A stretch of 17,643 nucleotides of DNA. It comes from Clostridia bacterium (GTDB lineage Bacteria; Bacillota; Clostridia; Christensenellales; UBA1242). The notes under the pieces were generated by a model. That model did not search any database. It had not been told where the DNA came from and saw only the letters and a list, made by a program, of their open reading frames with translations. Below, in pieces: positions 7,088 through 13,064 of the stretch (positions are counted from its first letter, which is position 1; each line of letters begins with the position of its first letter). Made by a program: the position numbers and the translations under genes. The stretch covers positions 1-17,643 of the forward strand of contig JAFZXQ010000087.1 of NCBI GenBank assembly GCA_017616705.1, written 5' to 3'.

Positions 7088-9109
7088 ATGGATAATAATA
7101 TTCCATTTGAAAGACCAAGACCAATTTTTCCTAAGCGTGCAGTTGTAACCGGCGGAATGCCTTATGGGAATAAGGAACTTCATTTTGCTCATTTTGGCGG
7201 TTATATGGTTCACGCTGATGCTTTTGCTCGCTTTTTAAGGGATAGAATTGGTTCTGAAAATGTTGTTTTTGTTTCGGGAACTGATTGCTATGGAAGCCCA
7301 GCAATGGAGAGTTTTAGAAAGCTTAAGGCTGAGGGGAAGATTAATTACCAAACAATCGAAGAATTTGTTAAAGCCAATCATGAAAAACAAAAACAAACAT
7401 ATCTTGATTATGAGATTGAGCATAACTTTTTTGGTGCATCTGGACTTGAGCCAGCAAAATCTGTTCATCAAGAAATGAGTAAATATTTTATTGAAACACT
7501 ATACAAAAACAAATCAATAAAATTGCTTGGTTCACTTCAGTTTTATGACAAAAAATTTAAAACGCTCCTTAACGGAAGACAGGTTGTTGGGAAGTGCCCA
7601 ATTGATGGATGTGCTAGTGAAAAGGGATATGCTGATGAATGTGATTGTGGGCATCAATATTGGCCAATGGAATTAATTGATCCAGTTTCAACGTTAAGTG
7701 GTGAAAAGCCAGAACTTGTTGAAACGGCTAACTGGTATTTTAAACTTGAAGATTATACAGATGCTTTAAAAGGGTGGATTGATTCAATTGCAAAAGATAA
7801 AGCAACGCGTCAGTTTATGGTTAAAGAAATAACAGAATTTTTGAAAAAACCAGAAATTTATGTTAAGCGTGAATATATGCCAGAAATTGAAAAGTTATCA
7901 AACAAACTGCCAAAATTTTCTGACATAACAGCAAACCCTAAAAACCCTAGTGTTACTCTTCAGTTTAACTCGCTTAAAGAAAGGGAAGATGCATGTAAAG
8001 TTTTGGGTGAAAACCAAATTAGGTTTAGGGCAGGCAAAACCCTAGTTCCATTTAGATTAACTGGAGATATAACTTGGGGAGTTCCTTGCCCAACTATTGA
8101 TGGGGTTAGCGGACAAACCTTTTATGTTTGGCCTGAAAGTTTATGGGCTCCAATTTCATTTACTAAAACATATCTTTTATCTAAGGGGAAACCTGATGAT
8201 GAGTGGAAAAAGTTTTGGGCTTCAAAAGATGCTGAAGTTTATCAGTTTATTGGTGAAGACAATCTTTATTTTTATGGCCCAGCGCAACAAGCTATTTGGA
8301 TGAGAATGAATAATAGGAGTGATTTGAATGCTAAAGAAGGCGAATTCCAACCAACCCATATAATTCCAAGTAAGCATGTTTTATATTTAAATGTTAAAGC
8401 CTCAAGCAGTGGCAGTTTTAAGCCACCAATGGCAAAAGATTTATTAAACCTTTATACTGCTGAAGAATTAAGAATGCACTTTTTAGGAATGAACTTAGGC
8501 AATAACAATGTTAGTTTTATGCCGAAGCCATTAAACCCAGATGCTAAGGAAGATGAAGCAGATGTTGTTGTTAAAGAGGGAAGCCTTTTAACAAATGTTT
8601 ATAACCGAATTTTGAGGACATTATTTTATACCATTCAAAACAACTTTAATAGCATTGTTCCAGTTGCTAAAATTGATCCAGAAATTAAAGAAGTTTGCAA
8701 AAAAGCGGCTTTAGATTATGAGCGTTTTATGGCTGAAAAGAAATTCCATCAGGTTATAAATTGCGTTGACGTTTTCGTTAGGAATATATCAAAATATTGG
8801 GCAAATAATGTTAAAGATGCTGACAATAACGAAAAACTTGCTGCTCTAATAGCCAATACTCTTGAGCAAGTAAGAGTTGCAAATGTTTTATTACATCCGA
8901 TTGCTCCAAAGGGGACTGAAAATGTTGCTCATTATCTTAATTTAAAAGAGAATTGGCATAATTGGGATTATATCTTTGATGATGTTTATACTTTCTTTGA
9001 AGATAAAAACAATCATAAATTTAAAACATTAAAAGAACGAGAGGATTTCTTTGTTAAGCATCCTCGTGAACTTGCGGAAATTGCTAAACGAAATGAAGAA
9101 CAAGAATAA
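7088..9109 (+). CDS. Methionyl-tRNA synthetase-like paralog with altered signature motifs
   Basis: A 673-residue class I synthetase fold protein closest to MetRS. The N-terminus has TGGMPYGNKELHFAH, so the HIGH motif reads HFAH (residues 32-35, both His kept, Gly to Ala), then GTDCYGSP where MetRS has GTDEHGTP. A zinc-knuckle region has Cys 170, 175, 185 and 187 and ends MELIDPVSTLSG as in MetRS. FYVW (W348) is present, but the usual FDA becomes PES. FIGEDNLYFY has Tyr 396 where MetRS has the methionine-pocket His. KMSKS is replaced by KASSS (437-441), losing the second lysine. The C-terminal helical domain keeps NVYNR but not the PW pair used to read the Met anticodon. No EMAP/Trbp-like C-terminal domain. 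It follows ileS by 13 bases. Similar proteins are, as I recall, labelled 'class I tRNA ligase family' in Clostridia. It is unlikely to be the housekeeping MetRS; substrate unknown. Confidence 0.85.
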   Translation: MDNNIPFERPRPIFPKRAVVTGGMPYGNKELHFAHFGGYMVHADAFARFLRDRIGSENVVFVSGTDCYGSPAMESFRKLKAEGKINYQTIEEFVKANHEKQKQTYLDYEIEHNFFGASGLEPAKSVHQEMSKYFIETLYKNKSIKLLGSLQFYDKKFKTLLNGRQVVGKCPIDGCASEKGYADECDCGHQYWPMELIDPVSTLSGEKPELVETANWYFKLEDYTDALKGWIDSIAKDKATRQFMVKEITEFLKKPEIYVKREYMPEIEKLSNKLPKFSDITANPKNPSVTLQFNSLKEREDACKVLGENQIRFRAGKTLVPFRLTGDITWGVPCPTIDGVSGQTFYVWPESLWAPISFTKTYLLSKGKPDDEWKKFWASKDAEVYQFIGEDNLYFYGPAQQAIWMRMNNRSDLNAKEGEFQPTHIIPSKHVLYLNVKASSSGSFKPPMAKDLLNLYTAEELRMHFLGMNLGNNNVSFMPKPLNPDAKEDEADVVVKEGSLLTNVYNRILRTLFYTIQNNFNSIVPVAKIDPEIKEVCKKAALDYERFMAEKKFHQVINCVDVFVRNISKYWANNVKDADNNEKLAALIANTLEQVRVANVLLHPIAPKGTENVAHYLNLKENWHNWDYIFDDVYTFFEDKNNHKFKTLKEREDFFVKHPRELAEIAKRNEEQE

Positions 9110-9113
9110 TTAC

Positions 9114-9140
9114 AAAAACAAAGCTTCGGCTTTGTTTTTT
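9114..9140 (+). terminator. Terminator of the ileS operon
   Basis: CAAAGC (9119-9124), TTCG tetraloop, GCTTTG (9129-9134), T6 at 9135-9140. The A run at 9114-9118 lengthens the stem. A textbook UUCG terminator. Confidence 0.93.
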
Positions 9141-9168
9141 GTTTGAAAAAATATTTTGCTTGTTCCTA

Positions 9169-9197
9169 TTGCTTTTATTAAAAATTTTGTTTATAAT
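9169..9197 (+). promoter_or_regulatory. Promoter of the exported-protein pair
   Basis: Perfect TATAAT at 9192-9197 with TTGCTT 17 bp upstream at 9169-9174. The -35 is weak (TTG only), the -10 strong. Confidence 0.65.
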
Positions 9198-9224
9198 ATA
9201 TTAAATAAAACAAAGGGAGCAAAA

Positions 9225-9839
9225 ATGGAAGAGATCTTTACTAGGGATAATGAGAAAAACGAAAGAAAGCGCAAAAAAAGGTTTTGGATTTTCTTTACAT
9301 TTTTTGCAACGATAACAATTGCGGCTATAACGGTGACTGCTATTGTTTTGGCAACAAGACAATCAAATGTTAGATCAGATATTAATGTTGGCTATAAATC
9401 AAAAGAGGTTGCGGCTTGGGTTTCTGCTGGCTTCCATTATGGCGAAACAGGCGAGTTTACTGCCTTTACAGGCGGAGATAATGGGGTTGTTAAATTTGAT
9501 GGCGGGGAAGAAAATGCTGTTGGCGTTTTAAACTGCCCTGAAGAAGTTATCAATCTTGAAAATGAAGTTAATAAAAATTCAGTAGTTTTTAAATATCATT
9601 TTATCAATAAAGGAAGTTCGCCAATTAACGCCGTTCTTTCGCTTCCAGCAGGGGAAAATATTGCTATTGAATATTCGCTTGATGGAGTAAATTGGTCAAA
9701 AACTAATACCGCCGTTCATATTGATGGCGGAGTTGATAACACTGCTGATTATTATGTTAGGTTTTCAATAGTTCATGTTGGAATTGATGCATTTTTAACT
9801 GGCAAGTTTGAGTGGATACTTCAAAACGCATTTATATAA
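9225..9839 (+). CDS. Membrane-anchored extracellular protein, first of a related pair
   Basis: A 204-residue protein with a strongly basic cytoplasmic N-terminus (KNERKRKKR, residues 11-19), one long hydrophobic helix (about 20-44), and an extracellular part of about 160 residues rich in alternating hydrophobic and polar residues, likely a beta-sandwich. The helix has no obvious signal-peptidase site, so it is probably an anchor. Motifs VVFKYHFINKGSS, NAVLSLPAGENI and FLTGKFEWILQN reappear in diverged form in the next gene, so the two are probably duplicates. ATG 9225 is chosen because GGGAG lies at 9215-9219 and the TATAAT promoter ends at 9197; an earlier in-frame start at 9156 would be upstream of that promoter. 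The function is unknown; a surface or matrix role is only a guess from the architecture. Confidence 0.75.
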   Translation: MEEIFTRDNEKNERKRKKRFWIFFTFFATITIAAITVTAIVLATRQSNVRSDINVGYKSKEVAAWVSAGFHYGETGEFTAFTGGDNGVVKFDGGEENAVGVLNCPEEVINLENEVNKNSVVFKYHFINKGSSPINAVLSLPAGENIAIEYSLDGVNWSKTNTAVHIDGGVDNTADYYVRFSIVHVGIDAFLTGKFEWILQNAFI

Positions 9840-9849
9840 AGGAAAATAA

Positions 9850-10401
9850 ATGAGAAAAAATCCTAGGATAAAAATTTTGTTAGCATTGTTTAGTATTGCT
9901 GTGGCAGTTGTTGCGGCAGTTTTTTGCACTGTTTCTGTTTTAGCAATGCCAAGTGATAGCGTTATCGCGCTATTTGCTAGCAATTCAAATGAAAGCATTT
10001 CGGCTGAAGTTTGGGCTAGTTACCAAATTGAAGGGCAAGAAAGCGTTGATTTTGTTTCAAAAAACAATCAAAAAAAGATTGTTTTAAATGAAAATGTTTC
10101 GCTTGCTGGTTTTGAGATGCCAAAAGATCTTTCTCTTACTAGTGATGCTAGGTCAATGACCTTTTCTTATACCTTTTTAAATACTAGCAAAGATAATTTG
10201 CTTATTGGCTTAACGCTTCCTGAAACAATTGAAAATTTTAAAATTAGTGAAACTAATGGCGAAGATGCTGTTAGCAACCACACAATTGTTGTTAAAGCGG
10301 GTGAAGTTGAAACCTATAACATTTGCATAACAATAGATAATATTGCAAGAGATGCTAAATTTTCAGGAACATTTAACTTTACTCTAACAAATATTATGTA
10401 A
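9850..10401 (+). CDS. Exported protein, second of a related pair
   Basis: A 183-residue protein with a basic start (MRKNPRIK), a hydrophobic segment at about 8-31 ending in VLA, which could be either a Sec signal peptide cleaved after Ala or an anchor. The mature part is predicted beta-rich. Shared with the preceding gene are an aromatic YxF strand (MTFSYTFLN against VVFKYHFIN), a following LxLP turn, and a closing FSGTFNFTLTN against FLTGKFEWILQN. The start has AAAGGA at 9838-9843, which overlaps the stop of the first gene; the gap is 10 bases, so they form a two-gene operon ended by the hairpin at 10423. No cysteine pairs, sorting signal or catalytic motif is visible. Function unknown; perhaps two subunits of one surface structure. 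Confidence 0.75.
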   Translation: MRKNPRIKILLALFSIAVAVVAAVFCTVSVLAMPSDSVIALFASNSNESISAEVWASYQIEGQESVDFVSKNNQKKIVLNENVSLAGFEMPKDLSLTSDARSMTFSYTFLNTSKDNLLIGLTLPETIENFKISETNGEDAVSNHTIVVKAGEVETYNICITIDNIARDAKFSGTFNFTLTNIM

Positions 10402-10422
10402 ATTTTATAAAAAGTAAAAAAC

Positions 10423-10453
10423 AAAAACCCACCACAAAGTGATGGGTTTTTTT
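10423..10453 (+). terminator. Terminator after the exported-protein pair
   Basis: CCCACCAC (10428-10435) pairs with GTGATGGG (10439-10446) with one C-A mismatch around an AAA loop. A5 precedes and T7 (10447-10453) follows. Confidence 0.88.
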
Positions 10454-10454
10454 G

Positions 10455-10479
10455 TTGGCTCCTCCTGTCCGACTTGAAC
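10455..10479 (-). repeat. 25-bp duplicate of the tRNA-Asn 3' end
   Basis: These 25 bases are identical to 10739-10763, which hold the CCA end, the 3' acceptor strand and the 3' half of the T-arm of tRNA-Asn, in the same orientation. Identity stops exactly within the T-loop region. The copy has no matching 5' acceptor strand nearby, so it is not a tRNA. Direct repeats of a tRNA 3' end are what integrases leave as attL/attR; a remnant of a deleted second tRNA copy is the alternative. Confidence 0.9.
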
Positions 10480-10555
10480 ACTTTATTTCGCCTCGCTCTA
10501 ACCCCGCTCGGCGTAATAATTAACGCAAATTCAATATCTTTTTGTTTAAAACTTT

Positions 10556-10604
10556 AAATTGGGAACGCTCGCAGGAAACCCTAGCGAGCAACCCCAATTT
10601 TTTG
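10556..10604. terminator. Long two-part hairpin, possible bidirectional terminator
   Basis: AAATTGGG (10556-10563) pairs with CCCAATTT (10593-10600), then a symmetric AAC/AAC internal loop, then GCTCGC (10567-10572) with GCGAGC (10584-10589), then AGG/CCT with one bulged A. A T run (10598-10603) follows on the plus strand. It lies between two other terminators with no gene to terminate, so a different role (RNA element, element end, or relic) is possible. Confidence 0.65.
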
Positions 10605-10705
10605 TTTTAATTCAAAAATCTTATTGAATTTTCTACTATAAATCTCGTTTTAACTTTAGTTTGCATCTTCCTCGTTGCAGGGGTCTAGGCAAGTCGAACA
10701 AAGAA

Positions 10706-10736
10706 AACAAAAAACTTGCAATAAATGCAAGTTTTT
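10706..10736 (-). terminator. Terminator of tRNA-Asn (minus strand)
   Basis: A perfect 11-bp stem, AAAAACTTGCA (10710-10720) with TGCAAGTTTTT (10726-10736), around ATAAA. Read on the minus strand it comes three bases after the tRNA CCA end and is followed by a T run. Confidence 0.9.
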
Positions 10737-10739
10737 CAT

Positions 10740-10816
10740 TGGCTCCTCCTGTCCGACTTGAACGGACGACCCCCTGATTAACAGTCAGATGCTCTAACCA
10801 GCTGAGCTAAGGAGGA
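10740..10816 (-). tRNA. tRNA-Asn (anticodon GTT), CCA encoded
   Basis: On the minus strand the 7-bp acceptor stem is TCCTCCT (10810-10816) with AGGAGGA (10744-10750), discriminator G, then CCA (10740-10742). The D-arm reads AGCTCAGCTGGTTAGAGC. The anticodon stem TCTGA/TCAGG closes the loop CTGTTAA, giving anticodon GTT at 10780-10782. The T-loop is GTTCAAGTC. It has its own promoter and terminator. Its 3' end is duplicated 284 bp away. It is the only minus-strand gene in the window and is divergent from thyX. Confidence 0.97.
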
Positions 10817-10825
10817 TCATTAACA

Positions 10826-10842
10826 GCGAGATCTTTTCTCGC
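10826..10842 (-). other. Hairpin in the pre-tRNA 5' leader
   Basis: GCGAGA (10826-10831) and TCTCGC (10837-10842) form a perfect 6-bp stem with a 5-base loop, between the predicted start (~10845) and the mature tRNA 5' end. It may help RNase P processing; this is inference. Confidence 0.5.
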
Positions 10843-10851
10843 GATAAATGA

Positions 10852-10880
10852 ATTATATAATATCTTTTTCAATTTTGCAA
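10852..10880 (-). promoter_or_regulatory. Promoter of tRNA-Asn
   Basis: On the minus strand: TTGCAA (10875-10880), 17-bp spacer, perfect TATAAT (10852-10857). Transcription should begin near 10845, about 29 bases before the tRNA. Confidence 0.8.
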
Positions 10881-10934
10881 CCCTTTTTACAAATTTTTTA
10901 AAAATTTTTATTCTTATCATTTAAAATGCTAACG

Positions 10935-10963
10935 TTGACAAGAAGTTGGCGTGGTGTTATCAT
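10935..10963 (+). promoter_or_regulatory. Promoter of the ThyX-like gene (extended -10)
   Basis: Perfect TTGACA at 10935-10940, 17-bp spacer, TATCAT at 10958-10963 with TG at 10955-10956. It lies downstream of an in-frame ATG at 10926, which rules that ATG out as the start. Confidence 0.82.
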
Positions 10964-10972
10964 AGAAAAGGT

Positions 10973-10978
10973 GAGGGG
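10973..10978 (+). promoter_or_regulatory. Ribosome binding site for the ThyX-like gene
   Basis: GAGGGG, seven bases before ATG 10986, inside a leader of about 16 bases. It sets the start at 10986. Confidence 0.7.
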
Positions 10979-10985
10979 AAAGGAT

Positions 10986-11642
10986 ATGGAAATAAGAACT
11001 ATTTTACACAGTGAACTTGATTGTCATTTAAAACCAGATATTGCGCTTTTAAAGCAGGCAATAAAAGAAATCTCTGAAAGCGATGAAAGGTTAAATGTTG
11101 ACGCTTTAAGAGCTTTTGTTGATAAAACTATTAAAACTAGCAATTTAATTGATGAAGAGACTAAACTAAGCGCAAAAATTAAAGCGGCAAGTGGCGATGA
11201 AAAAGAAGCATTAAAACAAGAGAAAACATCAGTTTCATTAAAAATTGATGCAGGACTTTCTGAAGCATTAAATCTTCTTATGGAAGCCGGCGGAAAAGAC
11301 GCTTATCACTATGATTATGACGATCATTTTAATATGGTTGTTGCTGGGCTTATGGGCAGCACGTGTTATATGAAAGAAGACTTTAAAGCCCTTCAAGATA
11401 AAAAGATTTCAAATATTATGACTATTGCTAACGTTGTTTTAAACAATGGTCACCACTCAACATTTGGGCATTCTCATATAACTCTTGAAATAACAGGAAT
11501 TCCTAAAGCGCTAGCAATGATTTTAAACAACGAAAAGGAATATGCAACAAGTGAGAAATCTGCTAGATATACTGTTATGGATCAAATTAGTCCAGAAGAA
11601 TTAGTCCTTTATGATAAATGGAAAATATCTTCCAAAAACTAA
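10986..11642 (+). CDS. thyX: ThyX-like flavin-dependent thymidylate synthase, N-terminal part (frame interrupted)
   Basis: First frame of a double-length ThyX-like gene; ThyX makes dTMP from dUMP with methylene-folate, FAD and NADPH. Residues 1-110 are helical and charged, with a Lys/Glu-rich coiled-coil-like stretch near 55-80. Residues 156-195 match the ThyX core: HHSTFGH (family HxSxxEH), TLEITGIPKAL, and a segment aligned with RHRxxSxNExSxRY that reads NEKEYATSEKSARY, so the RHR triad is lost in this half. This frame ends at TAA 11640 after KISSKN, while the ThyX-like sequence continues in the -1 frame from 11618 (NIFQKLIDEKYG). Joined at the A run 11622-11625 the product would be about 516 residues. 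It could be a sequencing error in a homopolymer, a pseudogene, or a true frameshift. Confidence 0.8.
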   Translation: MEIRTILHSELDCHLKPDIALLKQAIKEISESDERLNVDALRAFVDKTIKTSNLIDEETKLSAKIKAASGDEKEALKQEKTSVSLKIDAGLSEALNLLMEAGGKDAYHYDYDDHFNMVVAGLMGSTCYMKEDFKALQDKKISNIMTIANVVLNNGHHSTFGHSHITLEITGIPKALAMILNNEKEYATSEKSARYTVMDQISPEELVLYDKWKISSKN

Positions 11643-12535
11643 TTGATGAGAAATATGGTGCTAACCGACCTTTCTTTGATGAAAAGGGAGTTAGAACAAC
11701 TAAACTTGCTCAAGAAAATGCTAGATATATGCTTTCAGTTTTTACTCCAACCAACATGGTTTACACAACGAGCTTTAGGCAATTAAATTATCTTGCTCAT
11801 TGGTTAAGAGATGAATTAAATAACCCAGATTCAAACAGGTTTTATGCTGGCGTTAAAAATGAGATGCTTGAATTTATAAATTACGTTAAAGATCAAAACC
11901 TTTATGCTGAAAACCTTGAAGATCATAAAGATAGAAGGCTTTCACTTTTCGGCCCAGGCGTTTTAGGTGAAGATTTAACTAGCGAAAGATATACTCTTAA
12001 TTATTACACTTCATTTGCTTCTCTTGCTCAAGCGCACCGCCACAGAACGATTCATTATAGAATTAATGAATATAGGTTTAACAACGAACCTGCTAAATAT
12101 TTTCTTCCACCAATTCTTATAAATTATGGTGATCAAGGGTTAATTGATGAATGGTTTATTGATATTCAAAGCGTTGAAGAAAGACTTCCTCAAGGTAAAC
12201 TTGTTAACGTTGTTGAAAATGGTGACACAAGCGATTTCATTTTAAAAGCAAAAGAAAGGGAATGCTCAGAAGCACAATGGGAAATAATGGATTTAACAAG
12301 AAGATATTCAAAGAGGTTTAGCGCCGCTCTTAATAATGAAATTGAAAGGGCTAATTCTAAAGCAAACTTCCTTAGCGGATTAAACAGGGAAGACTTGTTA
12401 AACACCATTGAAAGTATTGAAGAAAAGAAAGCGCTTTTTGATAAACTTTCAACAGGCGCTAGATGCACGGCAGGATACAAATGCACTCGCCCTTGTGGGT
12501 TTAAAGAAGGCATTAATCTTGAAAGAGATATTTAA
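11618..12535 (+). CDS. thyX: ThyX-like flavin-dependent thymidylate synthase, C-terminal part (continues in -1 frame)
   Basis: Second frame of the interrupted ThyX-like gene. Early residues carry TTKLAQENARYMLSVFTPTNMVYTTSFRQLNYLAHWLRDE, which is the ThyX stretch after the RHR helix (eAR.xLP, then Arg-Asn-Leu). A second ThyX-like segment follows with SFASLAQAHRHRTIHYRI; the RHR triad is at residues 141-143 of this frame. The tail has RCTAGYKCTRPCGF, a C-x5-C-x3-C arrangement that might bind metal. ATG 11618 has no ribosome site and lies inside the first frame, so independent initiation is doubtful; I read the two as one polypeptide. No thyA or other folate gene is in the window. Usual ThyX is about 210-260 residues, so this looks like a tandem or greatly extended form. 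Confidence 0.78.
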   Translation: MENIFQKLIDEKYGANRPFFDEKGVRTTKLAQENARYMLSVFTPTNMVYTTSFRQLNYLAHWLRDELNNPDSNRFYAGVKNEMLEFINYVKDQNLYAENLEDHKDRRLSLFGPGVLGEDLTSERYTLNYYTSFASLAQAHRHRTIHYRINEYRFNNEPAKYFLPPILINYGDQGLIDEWFIDIQSVEERLPQGKLVNVVENGDTSDFILKAKERECSEAQWEIMDLTRRYSKRFSAALNNEIERANSKANFLSGLNREDLLNTIESIEEKKALFDKLSTGARCTAGYKCTRPCGFKEGINLERDI

Positions 12536-12538
12536 TTT

Positions 12539-12564
12539 AAAGCAACACGATTGTGTTGCTTTTT
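12539..12564 (+). terminator. Terminator of the ThyX-like gene
   Basis: AGCAACAC (12541-12548), loop GATT, GTGTTGCT (12553-12560), then a T run. Four bases after the stop. Confidence 0.9.
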
Positions 12565-12659
12565 CTTTATATTTATATAAAGAAATTTTAAAACAAACCT
12601 TTTAATTTGGGTCGTTTTATGTTAAAATAAACATGTAAATAAAAAGTAACAAAAATCAT

Positions 12660-12688
12660 TTGCTCACTTCTCAAAAATTTGCTATTAT
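12660..12688 (+). promoter_or_regulatory. Promoter of the HicB-like operon
   Basis: TTGCTC at 12660-12665, 17-bp spacer, TATTAT at 12683-12688. A second weaker candidate, an extended -10 TGTTAAAAT at 12620-12628 without a good -35, lies 60 bp upstream. Confidence 0.6.
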
Positions 12689-12721
12689 TATATTGATATA
12701 TTGTTGATTGAGAGGGAAGAA

Positions 12722-13054
12722 ATGAAACAATTTATTTACCCTGCACTTTATTATGCAGATGATGAAAATGAAACTAGCACACTTTTAATTGATGACCTAG
12801 ATATTATCTCATCTAGTGATACTGTTGAAAATGCTTATCTCAGCGCAAAGGATCACTTACAGAATTTTGTTGATTGGTCAATCAAATATGGTGGGGTTAT
12901 TAACCCAGCAACAAGTTTTAAAGAAACTTGCGCGCTTAACCCTAAAAGAGATGTTTTATTAGTTGACGTTAATTCAGACGCAGTGCCTGTTGATAAAAAC
13001 TCGCTTGAAGAAGATTTTCAAACGCTTAGAGGCTTATTAACAAAGTCAGAATAA
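12722..13054 (+). CDS. HicB-like domain protein
   Basis: A 110-residue acidic soluble protein. Residues 1-50 show the HicB-like fold pattern: KQFIYPALYYADDENETSTLLIDDLDII, then SSDTVENAYLSAKDHLQNFVDW (an x-D-x-E-A-A helix ending in a short amphipathic segment). HicB proteins are usually antitoxins that block the HicA RNase, but no HicA (a small protein with a conserved GSHH-type motif) is in this window, and no C-terminal ribbon-helix-helix or HTH domain is evident. ATG 12722 follows AGAGGGA at 12711-12717 and is preferred over an in-frame TTG at 12701. The stop overlaps the ribosome site of the next gene, so the two are translationally close. Fold call moderate; a toxin-antitoxin role is not supported by the neighbours. 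Confidence 0.65.
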   Translation: MKQFIYPALYYADDENETSTLLIDDLDIISSSDTVENAYLSAKDHLQNFVDWSIKYGGVINPATSFKETCALNPKRDVLLVDVNSDAVPVDKNSLEEDFQTLRGLLTKSE

Positions 13055-13064
13055 GGAGGAGTTT

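Larger units (their letters stand above)
10480..10739. other. Non-coding interval between the two tRNA-Asn 3' ends
   Basis: No gene is supported here. It contains a GC-rich patch (10490-10514) with CGCC/GGCG self-complementarity and the nine bases GCTCTAACC also present in the tRNA D-arm, a long hairpin at 10556-10604, an AT-rich segment, the word GGGGTCTAGGCAAGTCG near 10680-10696 whose reverse complement loosely resembles the tRNA variable/T-arm region, and the tRNA terminator at 10710-10736. It reads as decayed tRNA-derived or element-derived sequence. Confidence 0.6.

Noticed and set aside
10490..10514. A second, complete tRNA beginning at 10455
   Set aside because: No 5' acceptor strand complementary to the 3' fragment and no anticodon arm; only a 25-bp fragment plus a 9-base D-arm-like match.
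10926..10985. ATG 10926 as the start of the ThyX-like gene
   Set aside because: It is upstream of the near-perfect promoter at 10935-10963 and has no ribosome site; ATG 10986 has both.
11631..11642. Canonical programmed -1 slippery site before the TAA
   Set aside because: The heptamer is C-AAA-AAC, not X-XXY-YYZ with identical X; no clear downstream stem was found. Kept only as a possibility in the findings.
12600..12628. Additional promoter or small RNA before the HicB-like gene
   Set aside because: Extended -10 TGTTAAAAT but a poor -35 (TTTTAA); mentioned only as an alternative in the promoter entry.
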